Shown: one piece after another, positions 37,364 to 47,033 of the stretch | Position numbering within the stretch: position 1 is the stretch's first letter | Layout: every line of letters begins with the position of its first letter | Assembly (NCBI GenBank): GCA_046331425.1 | Contig: JAXLQU010000018.1 | Span: 1-64,000, forward strand | Reading direction: 5' to 3' | Length of the DNA: 64,000 nt | Origin: JANNUT01 sp046331425 | GTDB lineage: Bacteria > Acidobacteriota > Polarisedimenticolia > J045 | Notes under the pieces: generated by a model | The model's input: only the letters and a program-made list of their open reading frames with translations | Database searches by the model: none | Told to the model about the DNA's origin: nothing | Translations under genes and position numbers: made by a program

Positions 37364-39084
37364 GCCAGGGCGCTCCGCCAATCGAAAGCGTGGCGGATCG
37401 TGGAGCGGCGATCATCGAAGAAGCGTTTTTGGTTTACATCAAAGAATTCCATCGCTACACGCTGAACGCGCGCCTGTGCTTCGAGGCGCGCGATTGGTTG
37501 GGAGCGCTGAAGGATTCCGCAGATCGCCTCGACGTCTACTCCAGCTTGGTGGTCGGCACGGTTGAACGGCTCGAGCTCTGTTTGGATCAGGACGCTCGCG
37601 ATCGGGCGACATGGGCCGCGATGAAGAAGGCCTATCTGCGTTGGGTACGGCAACGCACTGACTGGGAGTTGGCGGAGACGTTCTTCAACTCGATCACGCG
37701 GCGGGTCTTCACCACGGTCGGTGTGGACGAGGACTTGGAGTTCTTGGCGGCGGGGATCGTTGCGCCCGAATCGTCTGAATCGAGCCACGATGTCACCGAG
37801 TTCTATCCCTGCGCGCCCACGGTTGCCTCGGCCCTGAAGCGCCTCTTGCGGCGCCACGAATTCAGCGTCGGTTACGCCGATCTTGCCGGCGACGCAGCCC
37901 GCGCGGCACAGGCGATCGAGGCACATTGCGGCGACGTCGCCATCGAGACGATCGAAGCGATACGCGTTGTGTTCTATCGCAACAAGGAAGCGTATCTGCT
38001 GGGCCGGGTGCACACCGCCGGAGGAAGTCACCCGTTGGCGCTGGCGCTACTCAACCCGGAAGGCCGCGTCAAACTCGACGCCGTGCTACTTACCGAAGAG
38101 GAACTCAGCATCGTCTTCAGCTATGCGCGGTCATACTTCTTTGTCGATGCCACTCGGCCGGCCGCCTTGACAGCGTGTCTGAACCAGTTGATGCCGAAGA
38201 AGCGACCCAGCGCCTTGTACATTGCGCTCGGCCACAACAAGCACGGGAAGACATTGCTGTATCGCGAGCTACTGGACTATCTGTCTCACACCCAAGAGCT
38301 GTTCGAACATGCGCCGGGGATACCGGGGCTGGTGATGATCGTCTTTACCATTCCGTCGTTGGACATGGTGTTCAAGGTAATTCGCGACTCGTTCGGTCAG
38401 CCCAAGACCACGACGCGACCCGAGGTGATGGCCAAGTACCAACTGGTGTTCAAGCACGACCGTGCCGGGCGCTTGGTCGATGCTCAGGAGTTCGAGAACC
38501 TTCGTTTCGAGCGTCGTCAGTTCAGCGACGAGTTGCTGTACGAACTGCAATCCGCGGCGAAGAACAGCGTCACCGTCAATGACGACAGCGTGATCATCAG
38601 CCACCTTTATGTGGAACGAAAGATGACACCGCTGGACATCTATTTGCGTACCGAGTCTCCAGCGCGCGCCGCTGCCGCAGTGGTCGACTACGGCCGCGCG
38701 CTCCGCGACCTGGCGGCGTCGAATATCTTCCCTGGCGATTTGCTGATGAAAAACTTCGGCGTCACCCGCCACGGACGGGTCGTGTTCTACGACTACGACG
38801 AGCTTTGCCTGCTCAGCGAGTGTAAGTTTCGCGCGCTCCCGCAGGCCCGCTTCGACGAGGATGAAATAGCGGCCGAGCCGTGGTTTCACGTCGGTCCCGA
38901 CGATGTGTTCCCTGAAGAATTTCTGCCGTTCTTAGGGCTGCGCCCCGATCTGCGAGAGCAGTTCGTGAGGGCGCACGGCGACCTGCTTCGCCCCGAGTTT
39001 TGGCAGCAGATGCAGGACAACCAGCGGCGCGGCGTGGTGCAAGATCTGTTGCCGTATCAACCGTCACGCAGACTGTTGTCGTAA
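37360..39084 (+). CDS. aceK: Isocitrate dehydrogenase kinase/phosphatase
   Basis: 574 residues, close to the E. coli protein. The kinase-like core has the ATP-binding IALGHNKHGKTLLYREL segment and the YVERKMTPLDIYL, DYGRALRDLAASNIFPGDLL and NFGVTRHGRVVFYDYDELC motifs. It switches isocitrate dehydrogenase off by phosphorylation so carbon enters the glyoxylate shunt. The start overlaps aceA by ATGA. The intact three-gene order is the enterobacterial-type arrangement. Confidence 0.97.
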   Translation: MSQGAPPIESVADRGAAIIEEAFLVYIKEFHRYTLNARLCFEARDWLGALKDSADRLDVYSSLVVGTVERLELCLDQDARDRATWAAMKKAYLRWVRQRTDWELAETFFNSITRRVFTTVGVDEDLEFLAAGIVAPESSESSHDVTEFYPCAPTVASALKRLLRRHEFSVGYADLAGDAARAAQAIEAHCGDVAIETIEAIRVVFYRNKEAYLLGRVHTAGGSHPLALALLNPEGRVKLDAVLLTEEELSIVFSYARSYFFVDATRPAALTACLNQLMPKKRPSALYIALGHNKHGKTLLYRELLDYLSHTQELFEHAPGIPGLVMIVFTIPSLDMVFKVIRDSFGQPKTTTRPEVMAKYQLVFKHDRAGRLVDAQEFENLRFERRQFSDELLYELQSAAKNSVTVNDDSVIISHLYVERKMTPLDIYLRTESPARAAAAVVDYGRALRDLAASNIFPGDLLMKNFGVTRHGRVVFYDYDELCLLSECKFRALPQARFDEDEIAAEPWFHVGPDDVFPEEFLPFLGLRPDLREQFVRAHGDLLRPEFWQQMQDNQRRGVVQDLLPYQPSRRLLS

Positions 39085-39131
39085 CGACACGCACAGTCCG
39101 ATACCTGCCAGGCGCGCGACAACCGAAAGGC

Positions 39132-39947
39132 CTACGAAGCCGCCTTCAACCCCGCCTCGAATATCGACAGTCCCTGCGCGCCCAACTCGGCCGGTCGTGG
39201 ATGACGTCGCCAGTCGGGATGCTGCCAAGCATGCAGAAACGCGTCCGGATGCGGCATCAAGCCGAAGCACCGTCCGCTCCGATCGCACACACCCGCCACA
39301 CCGCGCGCCGAGCCATTGGGATTTTCGGGCCACTGCTCCGTCGCGCGCCCCTCGGTATCGACGTAACGCAACGCGAGTTGGCCACGCTGGTCCAAGCGAT
39401 CGAGCGTCGCATCGTCGGCCACCAGAAACTTCCCCTCACCATGCCGCGAGGGGAGATCGAGCGTGCCGATATCCTTGGTCCACACACAGGGCGACTTGGT
39501 ATCGGCGGCGACGCGAATCCACGCATCGCGATAGCCCAATCGATCGTTGGGAGCCAAGTCGGCGGACGCGATGAAGTCATGCGTATCGCCTTCGGGACCG
39601 GGCAACAGCCCCAAACGGGTCATGGTTTGAAAGCCATTGCAGATGCCGAGCACCAGGCCACCTTGTTGCAAGAACGCACGCAGGTCTTCCAGCAGGTGGG
39701 CGCGCACGCGCGTGGCCAGAACAACCCCGCCTCCAATGTGATCGCCATATGCGAAGCCGCCGATTAGTCCCAGCACCTGATAGTCGTTCAGCCGCCGATT
39801 GTGGCGATGCGCGAACAGGTCGGTCCAGTGCGCGCGCTCGACCTGCGCGCCCAGCATCCGAAAGGCGTGCTCGGTTTCGTCTTCGCAATTCAAACCGAAT
39901 CCGAAAGGAATCAACACGCGCACATTTCCGAAGCGAGTCTCGTTCAT
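39132..39947 (-). CDS. purQ: FGAM synthase glutaminase subunit
   Basis: 271 residues from the ATG at 39947, which overlaps the purL stop (ATGA). Class I glutamine amidotransferase: VLIPFGFGLNCEDETEHAF, GGFAYGDHIGGG, nucleophile Cys in LVLGICNGFQTMTRLG and the catalytic His in LMPHPDAFLH. It supplies ammonia from glutamine to PurL for the fourth step of purine synthesis. Confidence 0.95.
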   Translation of the reverse strand: MNETRFGNVRVLIPFGFGLNCEDETEHAFRMLGAQVERAHWTDLFAHRHNRRLNDYQVLGLIGGFAYGDHIGGGVVLATRVRAHLLEDLRAFLQQGGLVLGICNGFQTMTRLGLLPGPEGDTHDFIASADLAPNDRLGYRDAWIRVAADTKSPCVWTKDIGTLDLPSRHGEGKFLVADDATLDRLDQRGQLALRYVDTEGRATEQWPENPNGSARGVAGVCDRSGRCFGLMPHPDAFLHAWQHPDWRRHPRPAELGAQGLSIFEAGLKAAS

Positions 39948-42934
39948 GCCACGCTGCCCCACGCACGCGCCAACAGCGCGAGCTCTGCATCGACCAAGGT
40001 GCGCTGCACACCCAAGGTCAACTTCAAGCGCCCCGATCTGTTGGTCTCGCCGACTACCTGCAGCGGCTCACCCTCGAGTGCACCGACCAGCGCGGTCAAC
40101 TGCTGCGGCGTGCAGGTGAGCAACAATCGGCCGCACGACTCGGAGAACAGGCGCGCTTCCCAGCCGAGCGTTGCCGGCCCCGGCAACTGCGCCAGATCCA
40201 CAGTCAGGCCCACGCCGCCCGCGCGCGCGATGCGAAACAGTGCGGGGAGCATTCCGCCGAGGCCGGGCGCATGCGCCGACTGCACCAACCCATCAGCGAT
40301 GGCGCCGGCAATCTTTCGATACCGTTCGATGAACGCCCCAGGATGACAACGCGGCACCGATGTCGCGGCGACGCCACGCGCGGCAGCCCACTCGCTGCCG
40401 CCCAGCTCATCGAGGGTTTCGCCGACAACCAGCAGCAGCTCGCCGTCGCCGCGCGGCTCGAGTGTCATGGCGCGACGGGCATCGTTCAGCAACCCGATCG
40501 CCGAGATCAATAGCGTCGGTGGAATGCTGATCCGCTTGCCGCCGATCACGGCATCGTTCTTCATCGAATCCTTGCCGCTGATCAATGGCATGCCGTAGGC
40601 GATGCAGATTTCCGACAATCCCGCGCAGGCACGCACCAGTTGCGCCAGCTTGTGGAGCGCATCGGGGTTGCTCTTGCTGGGAAGGGGATCGGGCCAACAG
40701 AAGTTGTCGAGTGCTGCGATTCGATCGAGCCGCGCACCGGCCGCCAGCAATCGCCGGATCGACAGATCCACACCGGCTTGCGCCATCGCATGCGCGTCGA
40801 TGTCGGAATAACTCGGAAACACACCCTCCGCCAGCGCGTACGCTTCCCAACCGTCGTGTGAGATTTGAAACACCGAGGCGTCGCTGGGCACATCGTGCTT
40901 GACACCGATCCACGGCTTGATCACGGTCAGCGCCTTGACCTCGTGATCGTAGGTGCGCGATAGAAGTTCGTTGCTTGCCAGGTTCTGTCGCGCCAGGAAC
41001 TCCGCGGCGAGTGAGGCGCCGGCGTTGCCGTCGGCCGGTGGTTCGCCGGCAATCCACGCGCTGACTGAAGGTGGTGAAAATTCGGCCTGCAATTGCATCG
41101 CAGGAAGACCGTCGTGCAAAAACGAGAGCGGCAACCACAGCACAGACACACCGTGGTTCATCACATGAAACGCACCGTCGTCGGTGAATCGACCCAGGTC
41201 GGTGGCTTCGACCTCACGTCGCGCGGCCAACGCCAAGAACTCTTCGAGCGTCTCTGGCGGGACCGCCACCGTCATGCGCTCCTGCGCTTCCGAGAGCAGC
41301 ACTTCCCACACCGCCAAGCCTTGGTACTTCAGAGGCGCTCGCGACAACTCCAATTCGGCGCCGCCGCAAGAGCCAGCCATCTCTCCCACACTCGACGACA
41401 AGCCACCGGCGCCGTTATCGGTGATCGAGCTGTAAAGACCCAGATCGCGCGCTTCCAGCAGAAAGTCGAACATCATCTTCTGCGTGATCGGATCGCCGAT
41501 CTGAACCGCTTGCACCGGCGACTCTTCCGTCAACTCAGCCGAGCTGAACGTGGCCCCGTGAATTCCATCCTTGCCGATGCGGCCGCCGACCATCACCACA
41601 CGATCGCCCGCACGCGCACCCTTCTCGTGCGCCGGCTTGCCCGCCACCGTCACGGGCATGCGACCCACTGTCCCGCAATACACCAGCGGCTTGCCGATGA
41701 ATCGCTCGTCGAACAACTCCCAACCGCGGCCGTACGGAATCCCTGACTGATTACCGCCGTCGATCACACCGCGATGCACACCCTCGCGAATCCGCCGTGG
41801 ATGCAACAGGCCTTTGGGCAGTTCCTGTTTCCAGTCGCTCGGCCCGAAGCAGTAACCCCAGACGTTGGTCAGCAAGTCGCTGCCGATGCCGGTGCCGAAC
41901 GGATCGCGATTGACGCCCACGATGCCGGTGATCGCGCCGCCGTAAGGATCGAGCGCCGACGGGCTGTTGTGCGTTTCGACCTTGTAGACCAAGTGATGAC
42001 GAGGCGTCGCTGCAATCACGCCGGCGTTGTCGTGAAACACCGATACCAACCAGCTCTTCCCCTCGCGCGCCACGATCGCGGCATCGATCGCTTCGGTGGT
42101 GCCGCGAATGTATGTCTTGAACAGCGAGCGAATCTGCTGCGCCGCTCGACCCGGCTCACGGTACTCGACAGTGGCGGCGAAAATCTTGTGCTTGCAGTGC
42201 TCCGACCAGGTTTGCGCCAAACACTCCAACTCGACATCGGTCGGCCACTGGGGTAGGCCGCGCGCGACCCGTTGCGCCGAGGCACCATGCTCGCGATAGA
42301 AACGCTGAATCGTTTGCATCTCATCGAGCGTCAGCGCGAGCAGGCGCGCGCGACTCAGCTCGATCAAGGCTGCGTCGGAAACATCCAATGACACGATTTC
42401 CACGGTCGGCGACGACAGTTCGCTGACGCGGGGCACCGACAGATCGGGCGGATGTGCGCGCCACTCACTCTCGGTCTCGACCGTTACGCGTTCGATCATC
42501 TCGTTGGCCAACAACTCGCGCGCGATTCGCTCGGCCTGCGACTTCGATACGCCGGACAACAACACCACGCGCGAGCTGAAGACGGCGCTGCCTACACCGA
42601 GCGTCCGCCCCAGCAGGTCTTCGATGCAGACCTTGGCGCTCTTGGCTACCGGATCGGTGACCCCCGGCTTGTAGCCGATCGTGACGGCCACATCGAAACC
42701 ACCATCTTCGAGCCGGCCGACGGCGCTTTGCCGCAGCACCGGTCCGGCAAACTCGGCCGCGATCCGGGTGGCGTCGGGATCGCTCAAGGCCGGGACCACG
42801 TGATAGACGTCGCGAGTGCGGACGCCTTCAACGTTAACCCCCAAATAGTCAACGATTTGTCGTGAAATGCTGACTGCCCGGCTGTCTTTGAACCCCGGCC
42901 GGGTGCCGACTTCGATACGAGTCGCGATGGGCAA
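39944..42934 (-). CDS. purL: FGAM synthase synthetase subunit with fused PurS region
   Basis: 996 residues, longer than small PurL (about 740) and shorter than the single-chain enzyme (about 1300). Residues 1-170 are two PurS-like halves (IEVGTRPGFKDSRAV and FDVAVTIGYKPGVTDPVAKS). The synthetase core has CLAQTWSEHCKHKIF with the catalytic His, VYKVETHNSPSALDPYGGA, GSAG-like PurM domains and RISIPPTLLISAIG. With separate PurQ it makes formylglycinamidine ribonucleotide. The likely start is TTG at 42934; no better ATG or GTG is near. Confidence 0.95.
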   Translation of the reverse strand: MPIATRIEVGTRPGFKDSRAVSISRQIVDYLGVNVEGVRTRDVYHVVPALSDPDATRIAAEFAGPVLRQSAVGRLEDGGFDVAVTIGYKPGVTDPVAKSAKVCIEDLLGRTLGVGSAVFSSRVVLLSGVSKSQAERIARELLANEMIERVTVETESEWRAHPPDLSVPRVSELSSPTVEIVSLDVSDAALIELSRARLLALTLDEMQTIQRFYREHGASAQRVARGLPQWPTDVELECLAQTWSEHCKHKIFAATVEYREPGRAAQQIRSLFKTYIRGTTEAIDAAIVAREGKSWLVSVFHDNAGVIAATPRHHLVYKVETHNSPSALDPYGGAITGIVGVNRDPFGTGIGSDLLTNVWGYCFGPSDWKQELPKGLLHPRRIREGVHRGVIDGGNQSGIPYGRGWELFDERFIGKPLVYCGTVGRMPVTVAGKPAHEKGARAGDRVVMVGGRIGKDGIHGATFSSAELTEESPVQAVQIGDPITQKMMFDFLLEARDLGLYSSITDNGAGGLSSSVGEMAGSCGGAELELSRAPLKYQGLAVWEVLLSEAQERMTVAVPPETLEEFLALAARREVEATDLGRFTDDGAFHVMNHGVSVLWLPLSFLHDGLPAMQLQAEFSPPSVSAWIAGEPPADGNAGASLAAEFLARQNLASNELLSRTYDHEVKALTVIKPWIGVKHDVPSDASVFQISHDGWEAYALAEGVFPSYSDIDAHAMAQAGVDLSIRRLLAAGARLDRIAALDNFCWPDPLPSKSNPDALHKLAQLVRACAGLSEICIAYGMPLISGKDSMKNDAVIGGKRISIPPTLLISAIGLLNDARRAMTLEPRGDGELLLVVGETLDELGGSEWAAARGVAATSVPRCHPGAFIERYRKIAGAIADGLVQSAHAPGLGGMLPALFRIARAGGVGLTVDLAQLPGPATLGWEARLFSESCGRLLLTCTPQQLTALVGALEGEPLQVVGETNRSGRLKLTLGVQRTLVDAELALLARAWGSVA

Positions 42935-43056
42935 GGTCTTACCGCTCCGAAGGGGGCTGCGAGAGGAGTGGGCAGTCTACCAAATGCGGCGGGGCCGTCA
43001 CGTATCGATCCGATCGGGGGGCGGGGTTGTCGGACCGCCAGTAATAATCGCCGACG

Positions 43057-43599
43057 ATGCCCGCGACAGCTCAGTCCGCGCGATTCGAGGCCCTGGCCGA
43101 GCAACTTCGGCCGGTGCTGCGGGCGGCGTTGAACCGACTCTGCCGGCCCGGCACAGGGGTCGACCCCGATGACGTGCAGCAAGAGGCCCTGCTTCGGCTG
43201 TGGCGAGCGGTGGAAGCTGAGAGAGAAATCCATCAGCCTGCGTCTTACCTGTGGAGGGCGGTCTCATCGGCAGTGTGCGATGCGCGCCGCCGCGTGACGG
43301 CGCGGCGCGAAGAATCGCTTCAGGCCGGAGCGGATCAGGACACTCCGCGTGAATGGGAAGCGCCCGGGGCGACGCCGGAAACAGCCTCCGCGCAGAACGA
43401 GGTGTTTCGTGCCACCGAAGAGTTCTTGCAGCGTTTCGATCCGCAACACCGGCGCGCGGTGGGGCTGCACTTGCAAGGTTTCAACACGCAAGAGATTGCC
43501 GATCTGTTGGGATGGACCGAGCCGAAGGCGCGAAACACCGTGTATCGCGCGATCGGAGCACTACGACAAGAACTGATGCAGCGAGGTCTTCAGCCATGA
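43057..43599 (+). CDS. ECF-type RNA polymerase sigma factor (CHAT locus 2)
   Basis: 180 residues. Region 2 (about 10-80) includes VDPDDVQQEALLRLWRAVE and ASYLWRAVSSAVCDARRR; region 4 (about 115-175) includes FDPQHRRAVGLHLQGFNTQ and EIADLLGWTEPKARNTVYRA, the helix-turn-helix. It is divergent from purL across about 120 bases. Its stop overlaps the anti-sigma gene by ATGA. By family knowledge it is held inactive by that anti-sigma factor until an envelope signal arrives. Confidence 0.9.
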   Translation: MPATAQSARFEALAEQLRPVLRAALNRLCRPGTGVDPDDVQQEALLRLWRAVEAEREIHQPASYLWRAVSSAVCDARRRVTARREESLQAGADQDTPREWEAPGATPETASAQNEVFRATEEFLQRFDPQHRRAVGLHLQGFNTQEIADLLGWTEPKARNTVYRAIGALRQELMQRGLQP

Positions 43600-44234
43600 A
43601 CGAAGACGACCTCAAGCGACACTGGCAGGCGGGAACAGCAAGCAACGCCGGCCCGCACCTGGACGACGAGATGTTGCTCGCGCTTTCATCCGGCCAAATT
43701 GCCGACGCCAGGCGCGGCGCTGCTGTCGACCATGTGTCGAACTGTCGTGACTGTGCGACCGCCGTACAGGTGTTGATGCAAGCGCGGCGCGACCTGATGA
43801 GTGTGCGGACGCCGCCCACTTCAATCGCGCTGCATCGGATGGCCGGACTCAAGATCGCAGCGGCGCTTGTGTTTGGTGCACTCGCGCTGGGGGCGTGGTG
43901 GAGCGTAAGGCAAGCCCCTCAGGTTGCGCCGGTGCTGCGCAGCGATGCGGCAGCCGTGATGCAGCTCACCGCAGAAGGTCAAACGCTATCCCGAGCCGAA
44001 TTCACGCTCACATGGGAGTCGCCGCCCGGCGCTCGGAATGCCAACGTCACGCTGTTCACTGCCGACACAACCGTGGTGTATCGCAACGATCATCTGACCG
44101 GGAATAGCGTGACGGTTCCACTCGAGTCACTAAGAAATGTCGCCGATGAAACGCCATTGTTCTGGACGGTTGAGGTCACCATCGGCGATGGCCGAGTGCT
44201 GAGCAGTGGATCGCGAATGGTTCGCGTGCGCTGA
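43596..44234 (+). CDS. Zinc-binding anti-sigma factor with one transmembrane helix (CHAT locus 2)
   Basis: 212 residues. The cytoplasmic N-terminus has the ZAS signature HxxxCxxC (His46, Cys50, Cys53 in DHVSNCRDC). One transmembrane helix follows (about 88-106, KIAAALVFGALALGAWW). About 100 periplasmic residues have a fibronectin-like beta pattern (FTLTWESPPGARNANVTLF). It overlaps the sigma gene and precedes the TPR-CHAT gene by two bases. It occupies the position that the Ser/Thr kinase has in the first CHAT locus. Confidence 0.85.
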   Translation: MNEDDLKRHWQAGTASNAGPHLDDEMLLALSSGQIADARRGAAVDHVSNCRDCATAVQVLMQARRDLMSVRTPPTSIALHRMAGLKIAAALVFGALALGAWWSVRQAPQVAPVLRSDAAAVMQLTAEGQTLSRAEFTLTWESPPGARNANVTLFTADTTVVYRNDHLTGNSVTVPLESLRNVADETPLFWTVEVTIGDGRVLSSGSRMVRVR

Positions 44235-44236
44235 CG

Positions 44237-46951
44237 ATGCGTTGGTCGCTCTGGTTGGTACTTGCGCTTGGCGTCGTCATGCCGGCGCATGCCGAGATCT
44301 TCCCTGCGTCGATCGACGATTGCACCGACGATGGCCCGCCCCGTTGCTATGAGCAGGCAGCACGTCGCAGCGGCAAGTGGGAGATCGCCGAGCGGCGATT
44401 GCGTCAGCGGTTGAGTCGCAATCACGACGATGAGACGGTGCTTTATGCGCTGGGCCAATTGCTCGCCGATCGTGATCAACCCGGCGCCGAGAAAATGTGG
44501 CGCGCAGCCGCGGCACGCTGCCGATCGCTCGACTTGGCAACCTGTGAAGCGCAGGTCGCGTTATCGCGGTCGGAATGGGCTGCACGACTGGGGCGACTCG
44601 CAGAGAGTGAGCAGTACTTGGCGACGGGGCGAGCCGCGGCAGGCCGAAGCGGCAACAAGATCGCTCAGCTAATGGCCGAGGTTCAGTCGGCGCGCCTCGA
44701 AAGCATGCGCGGCCGGACTGCAGAGGCCGTGGCGCGTCTCGAGGCGCTGGAGCCAGGAATCGAGCAGGCCGAATACGACGAAGCGCGATCAGATTGGCTC
44801 GGCGCCTTGGCCGTTGCACTCTGGGGCGTTGGTCGCCTCGATGACTCGCTGGCGCGATTTCAGGCTTTGCGTGCGCTCCACGAGCGGCGAGGAGATCGAT
44901 TCCAACTCTCTCAAACACTCCACAACTTGGTCCTGCTGATGTCGCAGTTGCGGCGCGGGGTCGACAGCGAATCGCGGGAGCTATTGGAGCAGGCGCTGAC
45001 GTTGGCGCTGGAGAGCGGCAACCGTAGGAGCGAGATTTCGATCCGCCTCTCGCAGGCCCAAGATCCGGCGCGTCCGGACCTGGAGAGAGTCCGCAACCTG
45101 GATCTGGCGATGCAACAAGCAACTGCCACCAGCCGAATCGAGGACCTCTGCTTCGCACTGCGCTTGAAGTCGCAATATGCGGAACGCGACAAACCCGCTG
45201 CGCAGCGCGAGGCGGTGATGTGGGCCGAGCGTGGCGTCGCGTGTGCCGAGGAACTCGGTAGCCCGTTTCACCTCGCGCGCGCTCACCTGGTTCATGCGCA
45301 ACGACTGTGGGATGCCAACCTGAATCAGCAGGGGATTGCCGTCGCGACGGTTGCGCTCGACTCGATCGAACGGATCCGCGATCTGCAGCCCGACTCGATG
45401 TCTCGCGCCGGCACCTTTGGTCGCTGGGTGTTCTTCTACGAGCGGTTCATCGGGAGCGTACTTCGCGACCTGAAGAGCCCGAGCTTCGAGTCGATCGAGT
45501 TGGCGCTGACGATTGCCGAGCGTCGCCGCGCACGCGCGCTGTTGGATCAGCTGGATGCCGCCGGCGGGACCGAGCGGGTGGCGCAGCGTCATCCGTCCTC
45601 GGCCCCGCGCACAGAATTGCTATTACAGGCGTCCGATCTGCAGCGGCAACTCGCAGCGAGCAGCCTGACCGCAACCGAGCGCTCCAGCTTGCGCCAAGCA
45701 TTGGACAAGACCGAGGTCAGAGCGGCCGCCCTAGCTCGCGAGATCGCAGCCACTGACGCCGCCTTCTCGAGTTTGCGATTGCCCTCGATCCCTCGCCTGA
45801 GTCAACTCCAAGGGGCGCTGGCTACCGATGAAGCACTCTTGGTTTATCTGGTGCCGGAGACTCTGCAGTACGGCAGCCGGCCGAGGGTCTTCGTGATCAC
45901 CCGCTCGACCGCTAGAGTCGAGACCTTGGCGCTTGAATCTATCGAACAGCGCGTGGAGTTGTTCGAACATCTACTGCAGCGTCGCGACAATAGCGATATC
46001 CCGGCTGCGCAGCGTCTGTATCGCGAACTGCTCGCGGTGCCACTGGCGTCTCTCTCACCGCAAGTCAATCGACTCACGATCGTCCCCGACGGAGCGATTG
46101 CGCGACTGCCTTGGGGTGCATTGCGCGACGAAGCGAATCAACCGCTCGCAACGCGCCTCACGCTTGCGTTGGCGCCGTCGGCGAGCGTCTGGTTCTCTTG
46201 GCGCGAGCATCCCGCAACGGTGTCTACGATGGCGATGGTGTTTTCCGATCCGGTGCCGCCCGAGGATGCTCGCGGCCAAGGACTCCCACGACTCCCCTCG
46301 GCCCGCGCTGAAGCGATGCAAGTCACACGACTGTGGGGTTCGCGCAGCCAGTTGTTTGCAGGCCACGCAGCCAGCGAGCAAGCACTGCGCCGCGCGCTCG
46401 GCGCGAGCACCGGCCTGGTTCACATCGCCGCGCATACCGTGATCGACGAGCGACACCCCGACAGGAGCGCGATCGCTCTGACTCCGGGTGGCGGGGAAGA
46501 CGGCTGGCTCGATGAGAGCGAGTTGGTGGGTTTGAACCTGAAGGATCGTTGCATCGTGTTGTCGTCGTGCGCCGGCGCCGGAGGTGCCGAACTGGAAGGC
46601 GAGGGGACGCTGAGCCTGGCGCGAGCCAGTTTCCTGGGCGGTGCACGCGCTGTGGTCGCCGCAGCCGCTCCGATCCGCGACGACGAGGCGCGTCGGGTGA
46701 TGGAACCGTTTTTTCGTGGGCTGGCCGATGGCCTCGACGTCTCGACCGCGTTGACATACGCGCAACGCGAACGGTTCGTTGCCGGGGATACCACTTACGG
46801 TTGGAGCAGCGTCGCGATTTACGGAGACAGTGCCTGGCGAATGAAGCCGGTCGATCGACCCACGAGGCGTTCGAGTTTCACGATTGTGTTGGCAGGGTTC
46901 ATCGCCATCTGCGGACTGACATTTGCACTGAACTTCCATACAAATTCCTGA
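44237..46951 (+). CDS. Exported, membrane-anchored TPR-CHAT protein (CHAT locus 2)
   Basis: 904 residues: a signal peptide (LWLVLALGVVMPAHA-EIF), helical TPR-like repeats (about 35-420), a linker helix region and a C-terminal CHAT domain (about 560-875). The catalytic pair is present: His733 in LVHIAAHTV and Cys778 in VLSSCAGAGG. Unlike the locus 1 protein it ends in a transmembrane helix (FTIVLAGFIAICGLTFALNF), so it is probably anchored in the inner membrane and faces the periplasm. It is half the length of its counterpart at 12577. Substrate unknown. Confidence 0.9.
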   Translation: MRWSLWLVLALGVVMPAHAEIFPASIDDCTDDGPPRCYEQAARRSGKWEIAERRLRQRLSRNHDDETVLYALGQLLADRDQPGAEKMWRAAAARCRSLDLATCEAQVALSRSEWAARLGRLAESEQYLATGRAAAGRSGNKIAQLMAEVQSARLESMRGRTAEAVARLEALEPGIEQAEYDEARSDWLGALAVALWGVGRLDDSLARFQALRALHERRGDRFQLSQTLHNLVLLMSQLRRGVDSESRELLEQALTLALESGNRRSEISIRLSQAQDPARPDLERVRNLDLAMQQATATSRIEDLCFALRLKSQYAERDKPAAQREAVMWAERGVACAEELGSPFHLARAHLVHAQRLWDANLNQQGIAVATVALDSIERIRDLQPDSMSRAGTFGRWVFFYERFIGSVLRDLKSPSFESIELALTIAERRRARALLDQLDAAGGTERVAQRHPSSAPRTELLLQASDLQRQLAASSLTATERSSLRQALDKTEVRAAALAREIAATDAAFSSLRLPSIPRLSQLQGALATDEALLVYLVPETLQYGSRPRVFVITRSTARVETLALESIEQRVELFEHLLQRRDNSDIPAAQRLYRELLAVPLASLSPQVNRLTIVPDGAIARLPWGALRDEANQPLATRLTLALAPSASVWFSWREHPATVSTMAMVFSDPVPPEDARGQGLPRLPSARAEAMQVTRLWGSRSQLFAGHAASEQALRRALGASTGLVHIAAHTVIDERHPDRSAIALTPGGGEDGWLDESELVGLNLKDRCIVLSSCAGAGGAELEGEGTLSLARASFLGGARAVVAAAAPIRDDEARRVMEPFFRGLADGLDVSTALTYAQRERFVAGDTTYGWSSVAIYGDSAWRMKPVDRPTRRSSFTIVLAGFIAICGLTFALNFHTNS

Positions 46952-47033
46952 GAGCGGATGGTCGAACGCTGCGTCCTTTGTTTGAGCGGTGCACCTAGAT
47001 CGGGGCCATCGGTGCAGACGCCAGGAGGACGAG

